Source: DASRHY01 sp035650275 (GTDB lineage Bacteria; Actinomycetota; Actinomycetes; Propionibacteriales; Kribbellaceae). Taken from it: a stretch of DNA of 64,000 nucleotides. Under the pieces are notes generated by a model that saw only the letters and a list, made by a program, of their open reading frames with translations, ran no database searches and was not told where the DNA came from. Position numbers and translations under genes: made by a program. Positions 7,560-16,508 of the stretch are shown in pieces (positions within the stretch are counted from its first letter, which is position 1; each line of letters starts with the position of its first letter). The stretch covers positions 1 through 64,000 of the forward strand of contig DASRHY010000201.1 in assembly GCA_035650275.1 (NCBI GenBank). Reading direction: 5' to 3'.

Positions 7560-8951
7560 ATGTCGCTGTCGCGCCGCCAGTTCCTGAGCCGAGCCGCCGG
7601 TGCCGGTGTTGCCGTCACGGTGGCAGGCTCGGTCGAGTCGCTGTTCGCCGCCGAGCCCGCACTCGGGACATCCGGCCCGCCGGCCGGGTACGGCCCGCTG
7701 GTCCCGGACCCGGACGGCATCCTTGACCTGCCCCGCGGGTTCCGGTACTCGATCCTGTCCCGCGAAGGCACCATCCGTCCGGACGGGCTCCCGGTGCCCA
7801 GCCGCTTCGACGGCATGGCGGCCTTCCCCGGCGACCGGCGGCACAGCGCCCACCTGGTGCGCAACCACGAGTGCTCGCCGACCGCGCCGATCAAGGTCCA
7901 GGCGCCGCCGGAGCGGACCTACGACCCGGCCGCCGCGGGCGGCACCAGCACGCTCCGGGTGGACAAGCACGGCCGCGAGGCGACCGAGCACATCAGCGTC
8001 GGCGGCACCGCGATCAACTGCTCCGGCGGCCCGACGCCGTGGCACACCTGGCTGACTTGCGAGGAGACCGAGAACAAGGCGGGCACCAACGGGTACACCA
8101 AGGACCACGGCTTCATCTTCGAGGTCGACCCGTACGACGACCGCCGCAACGAGAACCCGGTCCCACTGAAGGCGATGGGCCGGTTCCAGCACGAGGCGGT
8201 CGCGGTGGACCCGCAGAGCGGGATCGTCTACGAGACCGAGGACGCGTTCGTCGCCCCGCTCGGCAGCTTCTACCGCTTCCTGCCGAACCAGCCCCGCGGT
8301 GGTCACGGCAGCCTGCGCGCCGGTGGCGTGCTACAGGCCATCCATGTGCCGGGCCTGCCGGACCTGTCCGTCGTACAGGAGGCCGGCGCGGTCTTCGGCG
8401 GGGCGGAGTGGATGACGGTGCCGGACCCGCTGGCGACCAGCGAGTCGGTGCGCGCGCAGGACTACCCCAAGCCGATCACCGGCGGCTACAAGCTCGAAGG
8501 CGCGTGGTGGGGCAAGCAGGACCGCTGTGCGTACTTCGTGTCGTCGTTCGCGCGGACCGAGCTCGGCCCCGCGATGAACCACGACGGCCAGGTGTGGAAG
8601 TACGACCCGAACCGCCGCACGCTCCGGCTCGAGGTGATCTTCACCCGGCCCACGCCGGCGCCGGAGAACCCCCAGTTCGATGCCCCGGACAACATCTGCA
8701 TGTCGCCGTACGGCGGGCTGATGCTGTGCGAGGACGGCGAGGGCGACCAGCACATGCTCGGCACCACCCAGGACGGCGAGGTCTTCGTCTTCGCGCAGAA
8801 CCGCGTCAACAACGGGACGGCGACCGAACCCGCGTACGGCGAGCTGGCCGGCGTGTCCTTCTCCGCGGACGGCAGCACGATGTACTTCAACATCTACGAC
8901 CCGGGCATCACCTTCGCGGTCACCGGCCCCTGGAACCGCCGGCACGACTGA
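7560..8951 (+). CDS. phoX: PhoX-type (DUF839) secreted phosphatase
   Basis: 463 residues with a twin-arginine signal peptide: SRRQFLSRAAGAGVAVTVAG at residues 4-23. The mature protein is a DUF839 (PhoX) six-bladed propeller by motif: YGPLVPDPDGILDLPRGFRY, HLVRNHE near residue 100, GGPTPWHTWLTCEETE, HEAVAVDP, and DNICMSPYGGLMLCEDGEG. PhoX enzymes are calcium/iron-dependent phosphatases that release phosphate from organic esters outside the cell. The start is set by GGAGGAA at 7550-7556. The upstream PHO box supports this role. Some DUF839 proteins lack shown phosphatase activity, so enzyme assignment is by family plus context. Confidence 0.85.
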   Translation: MSLSRRQFLSRAAGAGVAVTVAGSVESLFAAEPALGTSGPPAGYGPLVPDPDGILDLPRGFRYSILSREGTIRPDGLPVPSRFDGMAAFPGDRRHSAHLVRNHECSPTAPIKVQAPPERTYDPAAAGGTSTLRVDKHGREATEHISVGGTAINCSGGPTPWHTWLTCEETENKAGTNGYTKDHGFIFEVDPYDDRRNENPVPLKAMGRFQHEAVAVDPQSGIVYETEDAFVAPLGSFYRFLPNQPRGGHGSLRAGGVLQAIHVPGLPDLSVVQEAGAVFGGAEWMTVPDPLATSESVRAQDYPKPITGGYKLEGAWWGKQDRCAYFVSSFARTELGPAMNHDGQVWKYDPNRRTLRLEVIFTRPTPAPENPQFDAPDNICMSPYGGLMLCEDGEGDQHMLGTTQDGEVFVFAQNRVNNGTATEPAYGELAGVSFSADGSTMYFNIYDPGITFAVTGPWNRRHD

Positions 8952-8964
8952 CATCCTGCCTGCG

Positions 8965-9381
8965 TCAGGGGGCGGCGCCGGGGAACGCGGTCGGGGTGCC
9001 GCCCCAGAGTGCTTGCTCGCGGGCGGTCGCCACCAGGGCCTGGACCGCGACGGTGCGGACCTTCGCGTCCGTCGCCGCCTCGACCAGGTCGCCGTACACG
9101 GTGGCCAGGCGCCGCTCGACCAGCCGGACCAGCGCCGCGGCCTGGGCCTCGGTGCTGACCGCGGACGGGAGGTCGTACGCCGCCGCGGCCGCGACCGGTT
9201 CGGCGCCGGCGGCGGTGAGCAGGCCGGCCAGCCGGTCGCGGCGGTCGCGGTGCCGGTCGTGCAGCTGGCCGGCGGCGCCGAACCGGGTGCCGTGCAGGTG
9301 CCCGCCGGCCACGCCCACGGCGTACAGCGCGGCGTGCTCGCCGGCCAGTGCGGCCTGCAGGGCGTCGGTCTGGTCGAGCAT
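8965..9381 (-). CDS. Ferritin-like (DUF4439) alanine-rich protein
   Basis: 138 residues, rich in Ala and helical throughout. It begins MLDQTDALQAALAGEHAALYAVGVAG and has the ALAGEHAALYAYG-type helix seen in DUF4439 ferritin-like proteins. Glu15 and His16 lie where ferritin-like folds carry metal ligands, but a full ligand set cannot be established by eye. It is the downstream member of a minus-strand pair and its start codon overlaps the partner's stop by one base (TGATG). Mycobacteria carry a comparable alanine-rich pair beside rimP. Function is unknown. It converges on phoX with only 13 bases between the stops. Confidence 0.7.
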   Translation of the reverse strand: MLDQTDALQAALAGEHAALYAVGVAGGHLHGTRFGAAGQLHDRHRDRRDRLAGLLTAAGAEPVAAAAAYDLPSAVSTEAQAAALVRLVERRLATVYGDLVEAATDAKVRTVAVQALVATAREQALWGGTPTAFPGAAP

Positions 9382-9926
9382 CAGCCGCTCGCCGCCTTCC
9401 GGCCCAGGGCGATCGCGATCTGGGCCTGGCTCGCGGCGATCGAGGCAAGCACGCGGGCCGCCTGACCCGACCGCTCGGCGGCAGCGGTGGCGTGCGCGAC
9501 GGCAAGCCGCTGCTCGGTGGCGATCAGCTCGGCCACCGCCTTCGCCGCGACGGGCGGTACGGCTCTCGGCGTCGACTTCGGGACCGCTGTTCCGCCGCCG
9601 AGGCCGAGCAGCCGGGACAGGTGCGCGTCGTGCAGCGCCCGTGGGCCGGTGAGCCGGGTGCGGAGTGCGGGATGGCGCTTGAGGACGGCGGCGTACCGGG
9701 CCGACAGCAGCAGCAGCTGGCCGGTCGCAGCGCGCAGTGCGGCCAGCTCGGCCGGGTCGCGCGTCGGCTCCGTGGCCTTGCCCTGGCCGGACGCCGGCGT
9801 ACCCGTCGAGCGCCCGGCGCCGAGGCCGGCGTCATCGCAGGCCGACAGCACCGGCAACGCCACGGCGCCGCCGGCGGCGAGCGCGGCGGAGCGCATGACG
9901 GTACGACGCGAAACCTGCTCGGGCAT
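9381..9926 (-). CDS. Tat-type lipoprotein, alanine-rich, unknown function
   Basis: 181 residues. The N-terminus VSRRTVMRSAALAAGGAVAL is a twin-arginine signal ending in the lipobox PVLSAC, so export as a folded lipoprotein is predicted. The mature part is a long Ala/Leu-rich helical region (AALRAATGQLLLLSARYAAVL and AVAELIATEQRLAVAHATAA) resembling the DUF4439 partner encoded next. The pair may form a surface helical bundle (inference). It is divergent from rimP and shares its upstream region (9927-10034). Confidence 0.68.
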   Translation of the reverse strand: MPEQVSRRTVMRSAALAAGGAVALPVLSACDDAGLGAGRSTGTPASGQGKATEPTRDPAELAALRAATGQLLLLSARYAAVLKRHPALRTRLTGPRALHDAHLSRLLGLGGGTAVPKSTPRAVPPVAAKAVAELIATEQRLAVAHATAAAERSGQAARVLASIAASQAQIAIALGRKAASG

Positions 9927-10034
9927 GCGCCGAACCTATCTCAGCGCCAGGCCCGATATGGTGGTCTACCCCGCACTTCACGGTGCGGACGCAGCGCAAC
10001 GGGCGACAAGTGGAGAGATGAGGCGGGTCGAACG

Positions 10035-10541
10035 GTGAGCCGGAGCACGAGCAATCTCGGACGACTCGAAGGTCTCCTCGGGCCGATCGTCGAGCAGTTC
10101 GGCTGCGACCTCGAGCATGTCGAGCTCTCCCCGTCGGGCCGCCGCCGGCAGCTGCGGATCCTGGTCGACCGCGACGGTGGCGTCACCATGGACGACCTGG
10201 CCGAGGTGACCCGCGCGGTGTCCAAGGCGCTGGACGCGTCCGAGGACGTGCTGGGCGAGCTGATCGGCGACGCGTCGTACACGATGGAGATCTCCTCGCC
10301 CGGTGTCGACCGGCCGCTGACCCAGCCGCGCCATTGGCGGCGCAACATCGGCCGGCTGGTCACGGTCAAGCTGACCGGCGGGGGATCGGTGAAGGGCCGG
10401 ATCGCGGACGCCGGTGACGAAGACGCGGGTCTGGTCGTTGAAGGGAAAGAGCGCCGGATCGGCTACGACGAGGTGCAGAAGGCCAAGGTGGAGGTCGAGT
10501 TCAACCGCAAGGGCGGGGACGAGCCGGAGAAGGAGGCCTGA
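10035..10541 (+). CDS. rimP: Ribosome maturation factor RimP
   Basis: 168 residues. The N-terminal domain is marked by GCDLEHVELSPSGRRRQLRI and the strand VDRDGGVTMDDLAEVTRAVS. The hallmark EISSPGVDRPLTQPRHW lies at the domain border and the C-terminal Sm-like barrel follows. RimP assists 30S subunit assembly. The GTG at 10035 follows GAGAGATGAGG and gives the standard length. It opens the rimP-nusA-ylxR-infB-rbfA-truB operon; nusA starts two bases after its stop. Confidence 0.93.
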   Translation: MSRSTSNLGRLEGLLGPIVEQFGCDLEHVELSPSGRRRQLRILVDRDGGVTMDDLAEVTRAVSKALDASEDVLGELIGDASYTMEISSPGVDRPLTQPRHWRRNIGRLVTVKLTGGGSVKGRIADAGDEDAGLVVEGKERRIGYDEVQKAKVEVEFNRKGGDEPEKEA

Positions 10542-10543
10542 GC

Positions 10544-11536
10544 ATGGACATCGACATGGCTGTCCTGCGCTCGTTGGAGCGGGAGAAGGACATCTCGCTC
10601 GACGTCGTCGTCGAGGCCATCGAGCAGGCGCTGCTGGTCGCCTACCACCGCACCGAGGGTGCCGTGCAGCATGCCAGGGCCGAGCTGGACCGCCGAACGG
10701 GCCACGTGACCGTGTACGCGCAGGAGCTGGCCGAGGACGGCCAGGTGCAACGCGAGTACGACGACACGCCGCACGACTTCGGCCGGATCGCCGCCACCAC
10801 CGCGAAGCAGGTGATCCTGCAGCGGCTGCGCGACGCCGAGGACGAGATCCGGTACGGCGAGTTCTCCGGCAAGGAGGGCGACATCCTGTCCGGCGTGATC
10901 CAGCAGGGCCGCGACCCGCGGTCGGTGATGGTCGACCTGGGCAAGATCGAGGCGGTGCTTCCGGCTCCGGAGCAGGTGCCGGGGGAGAAGTACGAGCACG
11001 GCTCCCGGATCCGCTGCTACGTGGTCGGGGTGCGCAAGGGCTTCAAGGGCCCGCAGATCACGGTGTCCCGGACCCACCCGAACCTGGTCAAAAAGCTGTT
11101 CGCGCTGGAGGTTCCGGAGATCGCCGACGGCACCGTCGAGATCACCGCGATCGCCCGCGAGGCCGGGCACCGGACCAAGATCGCGGTCCGGTCGCTGAAC
11201 CCGGCGGTGAACGCCAAGGGAGCCTGCATCGGCCCGATGGGCCAGCGGGTCCGCAACATCATGCACGAGCTGCACGGCGAGAAAATCGACATCATCGACC
11301 ACAGCGACGACCCGGCCACCTTCGTCGGGAATGCTCTCTCGCCGGCGCAGGTTAAGTCTGTAGAGGTGGTCGACGCCGCCGCCCGTGCGGCTCGCGTCGT
11401 CGTACCCGACTACCAGCTGTCGCTCGCGATCGGCAAGGAAGGGCAGAATGCCCGCCTCGCGGCCCGGCTGACCGGCTGGCGGATCGACATCCGACCCGAC
11501 ACGGATGTGACGCAGAGGCGCGAACCGGTAGACTGA
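10544..11536 (+). CDS. nusA: Transcription termination/antitermination factor NusA
   Basis: 330 residues, the short actinobacterial form without the C-terminal acidic repeats of E. coli NusA. The RNA-polymerase-binding domain occupies about residues 1-115. An S1 domain follows (GVIQQGRDPRSVMVDLG), then two KH domains (NAKGACIGPMGQRVRNIMHE and SLAIGKEGQNARLAARLTGW). The AAGGAGG site at 10531-10537 lies inside the end of rimP. NusA binds polymerase and nascent RNA and modulates pausing and termination. Its place between rimP and infB is conserved across bacteria. Confidence 0.95.
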   Translation: MDIDMAVLRSLEREKDISLDVVVEAIEQALLVAYHRTEGAVQHARAELDRRTGHVTVYAQELAEDGQVQREYDDTPHDFGRIAATTAKQVILQRLRDAEDEIRYGEFSGKEGDILSGVIQQGRDPRSVMVDLGKIEAVLPAPEQVPGEKYEHGSRIRCYVVGVRKGFKGPQITVSRTHPNLVKKLFALEVPEIADGTVEITAIAREAGHRTKIAVRSLNPAVNAKGACIGPMGQRVRNIMHELHGEKIDIIDHSDDPATFVGNALSPAQVKSVEVVDAAARAARVVVPDYQLSLAIGKEGQNARLAARLTGWRIDIRPDTDVTQRREPVD

Positions 11537-11591
11537 GTCATCGGTCGGTCGACTGAGCCGTCAACCACACCCGAAAGGTCTGATCACGCTC

Positions 11592-11909
11592 GTGCGCACT
11601 GCTGACACGGTGCGCACCTGTATCGGGTGCCGGAAGCGGGACAGCTCGGCCAACCTGTTGCGGACGGTCGTGTCCGCGGGCGATGCCGGCCAGCCCGGCG
11701 TCGTACCGGATCCCGGCCGCCTGGCACCCGGACGTGGGGCGCACCTGCACCCGACGACCGAGTGCCTCGACCTCGCCGAGCGACGCAAGGCGTTCCCGCG
11801 GGCCCTGAGGGCCCCGGGTCCGCTGGAGCTGACGCTCGTGCGGGAGTATGTCGAGCAGCACCGTACGAAGGACGCAACCGTTTCACCACGAAAGGGTGCG
11901 AGGACATGA
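11592..11909 (+). CDS. ylxR: YlxR family (DUF448) RNA-binding protein
   Basis: 105 residues. The family signature is RTCIGCRKRD near residues 8-17, followed by LLRTVVS and the later GRGAHLHPTTECLDLAERRKAF. YlxR is a small nucleic-acid-binding protein encoded between nusA and infB; its precise role is unsettled. The GTG start leaves a weak GAAAGG site about 13 bases upstream. The 113-bp gap to infB carries three irregular copies of CGATGAG without an obvious function. Confidence 0.85.
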   Translation: MRTADTVRTCIGCRKRDSSANLLRTVVSAGDAGQPGVVPDPGRLAPGRGAHLHPTTECLDLAERRKAFPRALRAPGPLELTLVREYVEQHRTKDATVSPRKGART

Positions 11910-12022
11910 AGGTGGGTCATCGACTCATGACCACTCGATGAGTGTCGAACGATGAGTGCTACGCGATGAGCAAGCACATCAACTAGCGGTCCGCGCACCA
12001 GGCTCGGACCAGAGGGAGAGCA

Positions 12023-14992
12023 GTGGCAAAGGTCCGGGTCTACGAGCTCGCTAAGGAGCTCGGAGTTACCAGCAAGGTCGTCCTGACCAGGCTGAACGAC
12101 ATGGGCGAGTTCGTCCGGTCGGCGTCCTCGACGATCGAGGCGCCGGTGGTACGGCGACTGGCCGAGGATTTCGAGAAGAACCCGCCGGCGACGAAGAAGC
12201 GCGCGGCCAAGAAGGCCGCCGCACCGAAGCCGGCTGAAACCACGGAGAAGACCGAGAAGCAGCCCGAGAAGCAGCCCGAGAAGGGTGCCGCACCGGTCGT
12301 GGAGAAGGCACCGGTCGCCGAGGCGCCGGCCGCCGCACCGGTCGAGACACCGGTCCAGGCGCCAATCGAGGCACTGGCCGCGAGTCCGGTGCCGGAGCCG
12401 GCGCAGCGGGTCGAGGTCGCGCCGGCCGAGGTGAAGGCACCGACGCCGGCCGTCAGGCCGGGTCCGCGTCCGGGCCCGAAGCCGGGTCCGCGCAAGCCGG
12501 AGACGCCGGCCGAGCCGGTCGCTCCGGCGGCATCCGCCGGCGGTACCGAAGCTCCGCCCGCGCCGCGTCCCGCGGCGCCCCGTCCGGGTGCGCCGCGCCC
12601 GGGTGGTTCCGGCGGTGGCGGTCCGCGTCCGGGTGGACCGGGCACGCCGCGTCCGGGCAACAACCCGTTCAGCTCCACCCAGGGCATGCAGCGTGGCGGC
12701 GGCCCGCGGCCCGGCCCGGGCCAGATGCCGCCGCGGCCGCCGGCCGGCCGGGGCAACGCTCCCGACCGTCCGCGCCGTGACGGCGGGGTGCCGGGTGCGC
12801 CGCGCCCGAACCCGTCGCTGATGCCGAAGTCGTCGTCCGGTACGTTCTCCGGCCGCCCGTCCGGTGGTCCCGGCGGCGGTCCGGGTGGCGGTGGCGGTGG
12901 CGGTCGTGGCCGTCCCGGTGGCGGCCAGGGCGGTCCCGGTGGCGCGCCCCGTGGTGGCGGCGGTGGCGGTGGCTTCCGCGGTGGTCCCGCTGGCGGTCCC
13001 GGCGGTGGCCCGGGTGGTCCCGGCGGCGGTGGTCGTCCGGGTCCGGGCGGTCGTGGTCGCGGCGGTACACAGGGCGCCTTCGGTCGTCCGGGCGGTCCGG
13101 CCCGGCGTGGCCGCAAGTCGAAGCGGGCGAAGCGCCAGGAGTTCGACAACATGCAGGCGCCGGCCGTCGGCGGCGTGCGGGTCAAGCACGGTGACGGCGA
13201 GACCGTCCGGCTGGCTCGTGGCGCGTCGCTGACCGACTTCGCCGAGAAGGTCGGAGCGGATCCGGCGTCGCTGGTGCAGGTGCTGTTCCACCTTGGCGAG
13301 ATGGTGACCGCGACCCAGTCGGTCAACGACGAGACGCTGGAGCTGCTCGGCGCCGAGCTGAACTACAACGTCGAGATCGTGTCCCCGGAGGACGAGGACC
13401 GCGAGCTGCTCGAGTCGTTCAGCCTGGAGTTCGGCGAGGACGAGGGTGACGAGTCCGCGCTGGTGGCGCGGCCGCCGGTCGTGACTGTGATGGGTCACGT
13501 CGACCACGGTAAGACCAAGCTGCTGGACGCGATCCGGCACGCGAACGTGGTGGACAAGGAGGCCGGCGGCATCACCCAGCACATCGGTGCCTACCAGGTC
13601 TCGACCGAGGTCGACGGCCAGGAGCGGAAGATCACCTTCATCGACACCCCGGGTCACGAGGCGTTCACCGCCATGCGTGCCCGTGGTGCGAAGTCGACCG
13701 ACATCGCCGTCCTGGTGGTCGCGGCCGACGACGGTGTGATGCCGCAGACGATCGAGGCGCTGAACCACGCCAAGGCGGCGAACGTGCCGATCGTGGTGGC
13801 GGTGAACAAGATCGACAAGCCGGACGCGGACCCGACCAAGGTGCGCGGCCAGCTGACCGAGTACGGCCTGGTCCCGGAGGCGTACGGCGGCGACACGATG
13901 TTCGTCGACGTGTCGGCGAAGTCGCGGCTCGGGATCGAAGAGCTGCTCGAATCGATCATCCTCACCGCGGACGCGTCGCTGGACCTGCGCGCGAACCCGA
14001 AACAGGACGCGCAGGGCATCGCGATCGAGGCGCACCTCGACCGTGGCCGTGGTCCGGTGGCGACCGTGCTGGTTCAGCGCGGCACGCTGAAGGTCGGCGA
14101 CTCGGTCGTGGTCGGTCCGGCGTACGGCCGGGTCCGGGCGATGCTCGACGAGCACTACAACAACGTCGAGCAGGCCGACCCGTCCCGTCCGGTGCTGGTA
14201 CTCGGTCTGACCGCGGTGCCAGGCGCGGGTGACAACTTCCTGGCCGTCTCCGACGACCGGGTCGCCCGGCAGATCGCTGAGAAGCGCGAGGCGCGCGAGC
14301 GCAACGCGCAGCTGGCACAGCGTCGCGGCCGCCGCACCCTCGAGGAGTTCATGGCCTCGATGGAGAAGGGCGAGACCTCCGAGCTGCTGCTGATCCTGAA
14401 GGGCGACGTGTCCGGTTCGGTGGAGGCGCTGGAGGACGCGCTGGCCAAGATCGACGTGGGCGAGGACGTCAACCTGCGGGTCATCCACCGCGGCGTCGGC
14501 GCGATCAACCAGAACGACGTCAACCTGGCCACGGTCGACAACGCCGTGATCATCGGCTTCAACGTCCGCCCGGAGGGCAAGGTCGCGGAGTACGCCGAGC
14601 GCGAGGGCGTCGATGTCCGGTTCTACTCGGTCATCTACGCCGCGATCGACGACATCGAGGCCGCGCTGAAGGGCATGCTGAAGCCGGAGTTCGAGGAGCA
14701 CCAGCTCGGTACTGCGGAGATCCGGGAGATCTTCCGGTCGTCCCGGATCGGCAACATCGCGGGCTGCATGGTCACCGGCGGAACCATCCGCCGCAACGCC
14801 AAGGCCCGGCTGCTTCGCGACGGTGCCGTGGTGGCCGACAACCTCGACCTGGCGTCGCTGCGCCGGGAGCGGGACGATGTCGCGGAGGTCCGCGAGGGCT
14901 TCGAGTGTGGTCTGGTACTGGCCAACTACGGCGACATCAAGATCGGCGACATCGTCGAGTCCTTCGAGATGCGGGAGATCCCGCGGTCCTGA
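12023..14992 (+). CDS. infB: Translation initiation factor IF-2
   Basis: 989 residues. The IF2_N domain (KVRVYELAKELGVTSKVVL) comes first, then an Ala/Pro/Lys-rich linker. From about 145 to 375 there is an extreme Gly/Pro/Arg-rich segment with many GGPGG and RPG repeats, as is usual for actinobacterial IF-2. The GTPase has GHVDHGKT near 491-498, DTPGHEAF near 541 and NKID near 594. The conserved C-terminal domains follow (AEIREIFRSSRIGNIAGCMV). IF-2 places initiator tRNA on the 30S subunit. The GTG start is preceded by GAGGGAGAG. A strong hairpin follows the stop although the operon continues. Confidence 0.95.
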   Translation: MAKVRVYELAKELGVTSKVVLTRLNDMGEFVRSASSTIEAPVVRRLAEDFEKNPPATKKRAAKKAAAPKPAETTEKTEKQPEKQPEKGAAPVVEKAPVAEAPAAAPVETPVQAPIEALAASPVPEPAQRVEVAPAEVKAPTPAVRPGPRPGPKPGPRKPETPAEPVAPAASAGGTEAPPAPRPAAPRPGAPRPGGSGGGGPRPGGPGTPRPGNNPFSSTQGMQRGGGPRPGPGQMPPRPPAGRGNAPDRPRRDGGVPGAPRPNPSLMPKSSSGTFSGRPSGGPGGGPGGGGGGGRGRPGGGQGGPGGAPRGGGGGGGFRGGPAGGPGGGPGGPGGGGRPGPGGRGRGGTQGAFGRPGGPARRGRKSKRAKRQEFDNMQAPAVGGVRVKHGDGETVRLARGASLTDFAEKVGADPASLVQVLFHLGEMVTATQSVNDETLELLGAELNYNVEIVSPEDEDRELLESFSLEFGEDEGDESALVARPPVVTVMGHVDHGKTKLLDAIRHANVVDKEAGGITQHIGAYQVSTEVDGQERKITFIDTPGHEAFTAMRARGAKSTDIAVLVVAADDGVMPQTIEALNHAKAANVPIVVAVNKIDKPDADPTKVRGQLTEYGLVPEAYGGDTMFVDVSAKSRLGIEELLESIILTADASLDLRANPKQDAQGIAIEAHLDRGRGPVATVLVQRGTLKVGDSVVVGPAYGRVRAMLDEHYNNVEQADPSRPVLVLGLTAVPGAGDNFLAVSDDRVARQIAEKREARERNAQLAQRRGRRTLEEFMASMEKGETSELLLILKGDVSGSVEALEDALAKIDVGEDVNLRVIHRGVGAINQNDVNLATVDNAVIIGFNVRPEGKVAEYAEREGVDVRFYSVIYAAIDDIEAALKGMLKPEFEEHQLGTAEIREIFRSSRIGNIAGCMVTGGTIRRNAKARLLRDGAVVADNLDLASLRRERDDVAEVREGFECGLVLANYGDIKIGDIVESFEMREIPRS

Positions 14993-15012
14993 CCCCTTGG
15001 GGTCGGGCGGTA

Positions 15013-15057
15013 GCGTCCGAAGAAGCGGTGCGGTCACCGCCCCGCTTCTTCGGACGC
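15013..15057 (+). terminator. Strong hairpin between infB and rbfA
   Basis: A perfect 16-bp stem (15013-15028 with 15042-15057; core CCGAAGAAGCGG opposite CCGCTTCTTCGG). Its 13-base loop contains a nested GCGG/CCGC mini-stem. It starts 20 bases after the infB stop and ends 6 bases before the rbfA ribosome site AAGGAGA. It looks like a terminator, but because rbfA-truB follow in the same orientation it may act as a partial terminator or an mRNA stability/processing element. Confidence 0.75.
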
Positions 15058-15078
15058 AGCGCTAAGGAGAGAAACGCC

Positions 15079-15525
15079 ATGGGTGAGGGCAGGGCGAAAC
15101 AGCTGGCGGACCGGATCCAGGAGATCGTCGCGGAGATGCTGGAGCGCAGGGTCAAGGACCCACGGCTCGGGTTCGTGACCGTGACCGACGCCCGGCTGAC
15201 CGGTGACCTGCGTGAGGCGAGCGTCTTCTACACCGTGCTCGGCGACGAGTCGGACCGCAGCTCCACCGCCGCGGCGCTGGAGTCGGCGCGCGGGCTGATC
15301 CGCTCCGAGATCGGCAAGCAGCTCGGGCTGCGGCACACGCCGAGCGTGGCGTTCTTCCTCGACGCCGTACCCGAGACGGCCAGCCACATCGAGGAGCTGC
15401 TGGACAAGGTCCGGACGGCCGACGCGGAGGTGGCCCGTACCGCCGCGGGCGCACGTCCCGCCGGTGACGCCGACCCGTACAAGCGTCGCGATGACGATGA
15501 CCGTGCGGAGCCGGACGACGAGTGA
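15079..15525 (+). CDS. rbfA: Ribosome-binding factor A
   Basis: 148 residues. The KH-like fold is recognised from RAKQLADRIQEIVAEMLERR, VKDPRLGFVTVTDARLTGDL and ASVFYTVLGD, then RSEIGKQLGLRHTPSVAFFL. The C-terminus is an acidic/basic tail rich in Asp and Arg. RbfA matures the 3' end of 16S rRNA and the 30S subunit. The ATG follows AAGGAGA at 15064-15070. Its stop overlaps the truB start as GTGA. The DHH phosphoesterase gene often found between rbfA and truB in actinobacteria is absent. Confidence 0.94.
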   Translation: MGEGRAKQLADRIQEIVAEMLERRVKDPRLGFVTVTDARLTGDLREASVFYTVLGDESDRSSTAAALESARGLIRSEIGKQLGLRHTPSVAFFLDAVPETASHIEELLDKVRTADAEVARTAAGARPAGDADPYKRRDDDDRAEPDDE

Positions 15526-16472
15526 CCGTGCCCGCCGATCCAGCCGACCGCTCCGTCGCCGACGACGGCATCGTCGTCGTGGACAAGCCGTCCGGCATCA
15601 CCTCACACCAGGTCGTCGCCCAGGTCCGCAAGCTGTCCGGAACCCGCAAGGTCGGTCATGCCGGCACGCTGGACCCGATGGCGACCGGCGTACTCGTGAT
15701 CGGGCTGAACCGTGCCACCCGCCTGCTCGGCTACCTGCAGACCGCGGACAAGTCGTACGAGGCGACCATCCGGCTGGGCGCGTCGACCAGCACCGACGAC
15801 GCCGAGGGCGACGTGGTCAGCGCCGCTGACGCTGATGCGGTGGCCGCGCTGACCCCGGAGGGCATCGAGTCCGCGGTGGCCGGGTTCCGCGGTCAGATCT
15901 CGCAGGTCCCGTCCAAGGTGTCCGCGATCAAGGTCGAGGGCAAACGGGCGTACGCGCGAGTCCGCGCCGGCGAGGAGGTCGCGCTGAAGGCGCGGCTGGT
16001 GATGGTCGACCGGTACGACATCACCGACGTCCGCCCGGCGGCCAGCGAACCGGTCGGGCACGGCGGCATCGTGTGCCTCGACTGCATCGACGTCGACGTC
16101 ACGGTGGACTGCTCGAGTGGCACCTACATCCGCGCGCTGGCCCGTGACCTCGGTACCGACCTCGGCGTCGGCGGCCACCTGACCATGCTGCGCCGGACCC
16201 GGGTGGGGATGTTCGGGATCGAGTCGGCCCGCTCGCTGGACACGCTGGCCGAGAAGTTCGAGTTCACGCCGATCGGCGAGGTGGCCGCGGCGACGTTCGC
16301 CCGGTACGACGCGACCACCGAGCAGGCCGTCGCGATCCGCGCCGGCAGGCCGCTCAGCGGGCTGCCGCTGGGTGAGGGCCTGAGCGCGATGTTCGCGCCG
16401 GACGGGATGTTCCTCGCGCTGTACGAGCGACACGGCCCGGTGCACAAGCCGGCCGCCGTCTTCGTGGGCTGA
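15522..16472 (+). CDS. truB: tRNA pseudouridine-55 synthase TruB
   Basis: 316 residues. The catalytic motif GHAGTLDPMATGVL places the nucleophilic Asp at 51. VVDKPSGITSHQVV at the N-terminus, KSYEATIRLGASTSTDDAEG and CSSGTYIRALARDLG are standard TruB blocks, and the C-terminal part is a PUA-like domain. It converts U55 of tRNA to pseudouridine. The GTG start overlaps the rbfA stop by 4 bp. This is the last gene of the rimP-nusA-infB operon; the next gene has its own promoter-like box. Confidence 0.95.
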   Translation: MTVPADPADRSVADDGIVVVDKPSGITSHQVVAQVRKLSGTRKVGHAGTLDPMATGVLVIGLNRATRLLGYLQTADKSYEATIRLGASTSTDDAEGDVVSAADADAVAALTPEGIESAVAGFRGQISQVPSKVSAIKVEGKRAYARVRAGEEVALKARLVMVDRYDITDVRPAASEPVGHGGIVCLDCIDVDVTVDCSSGTYIRALARDLGTDLGVGGHLTMLRRTRVGMFGIESARSLDTLAEKFEFTPIGEVAAATFARYDATTEQAVAIRAGRPLSGLPLGEGLSAMFAPDGMFLALYERHGPVHKPAAVFVG

Positions 16473-16508
16473 CTGTTCTGTCGGTGCGAGCCCGTACGGT
16501 CACGTGGC

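Noticed and set aside
11930..11972. Three CGATGAG-containing repeats before infB
   Set aside because: Irregular spacing and no pairing potential; too short to call a site.
11561..15037. A 1158-codon minus-strand frame opposite ylxR and infB
   Set aside because: Shadow of G/C-ending codons; its product is low-complexity Arg/His/Asp sequence while the + strand encodes clear IF-2.
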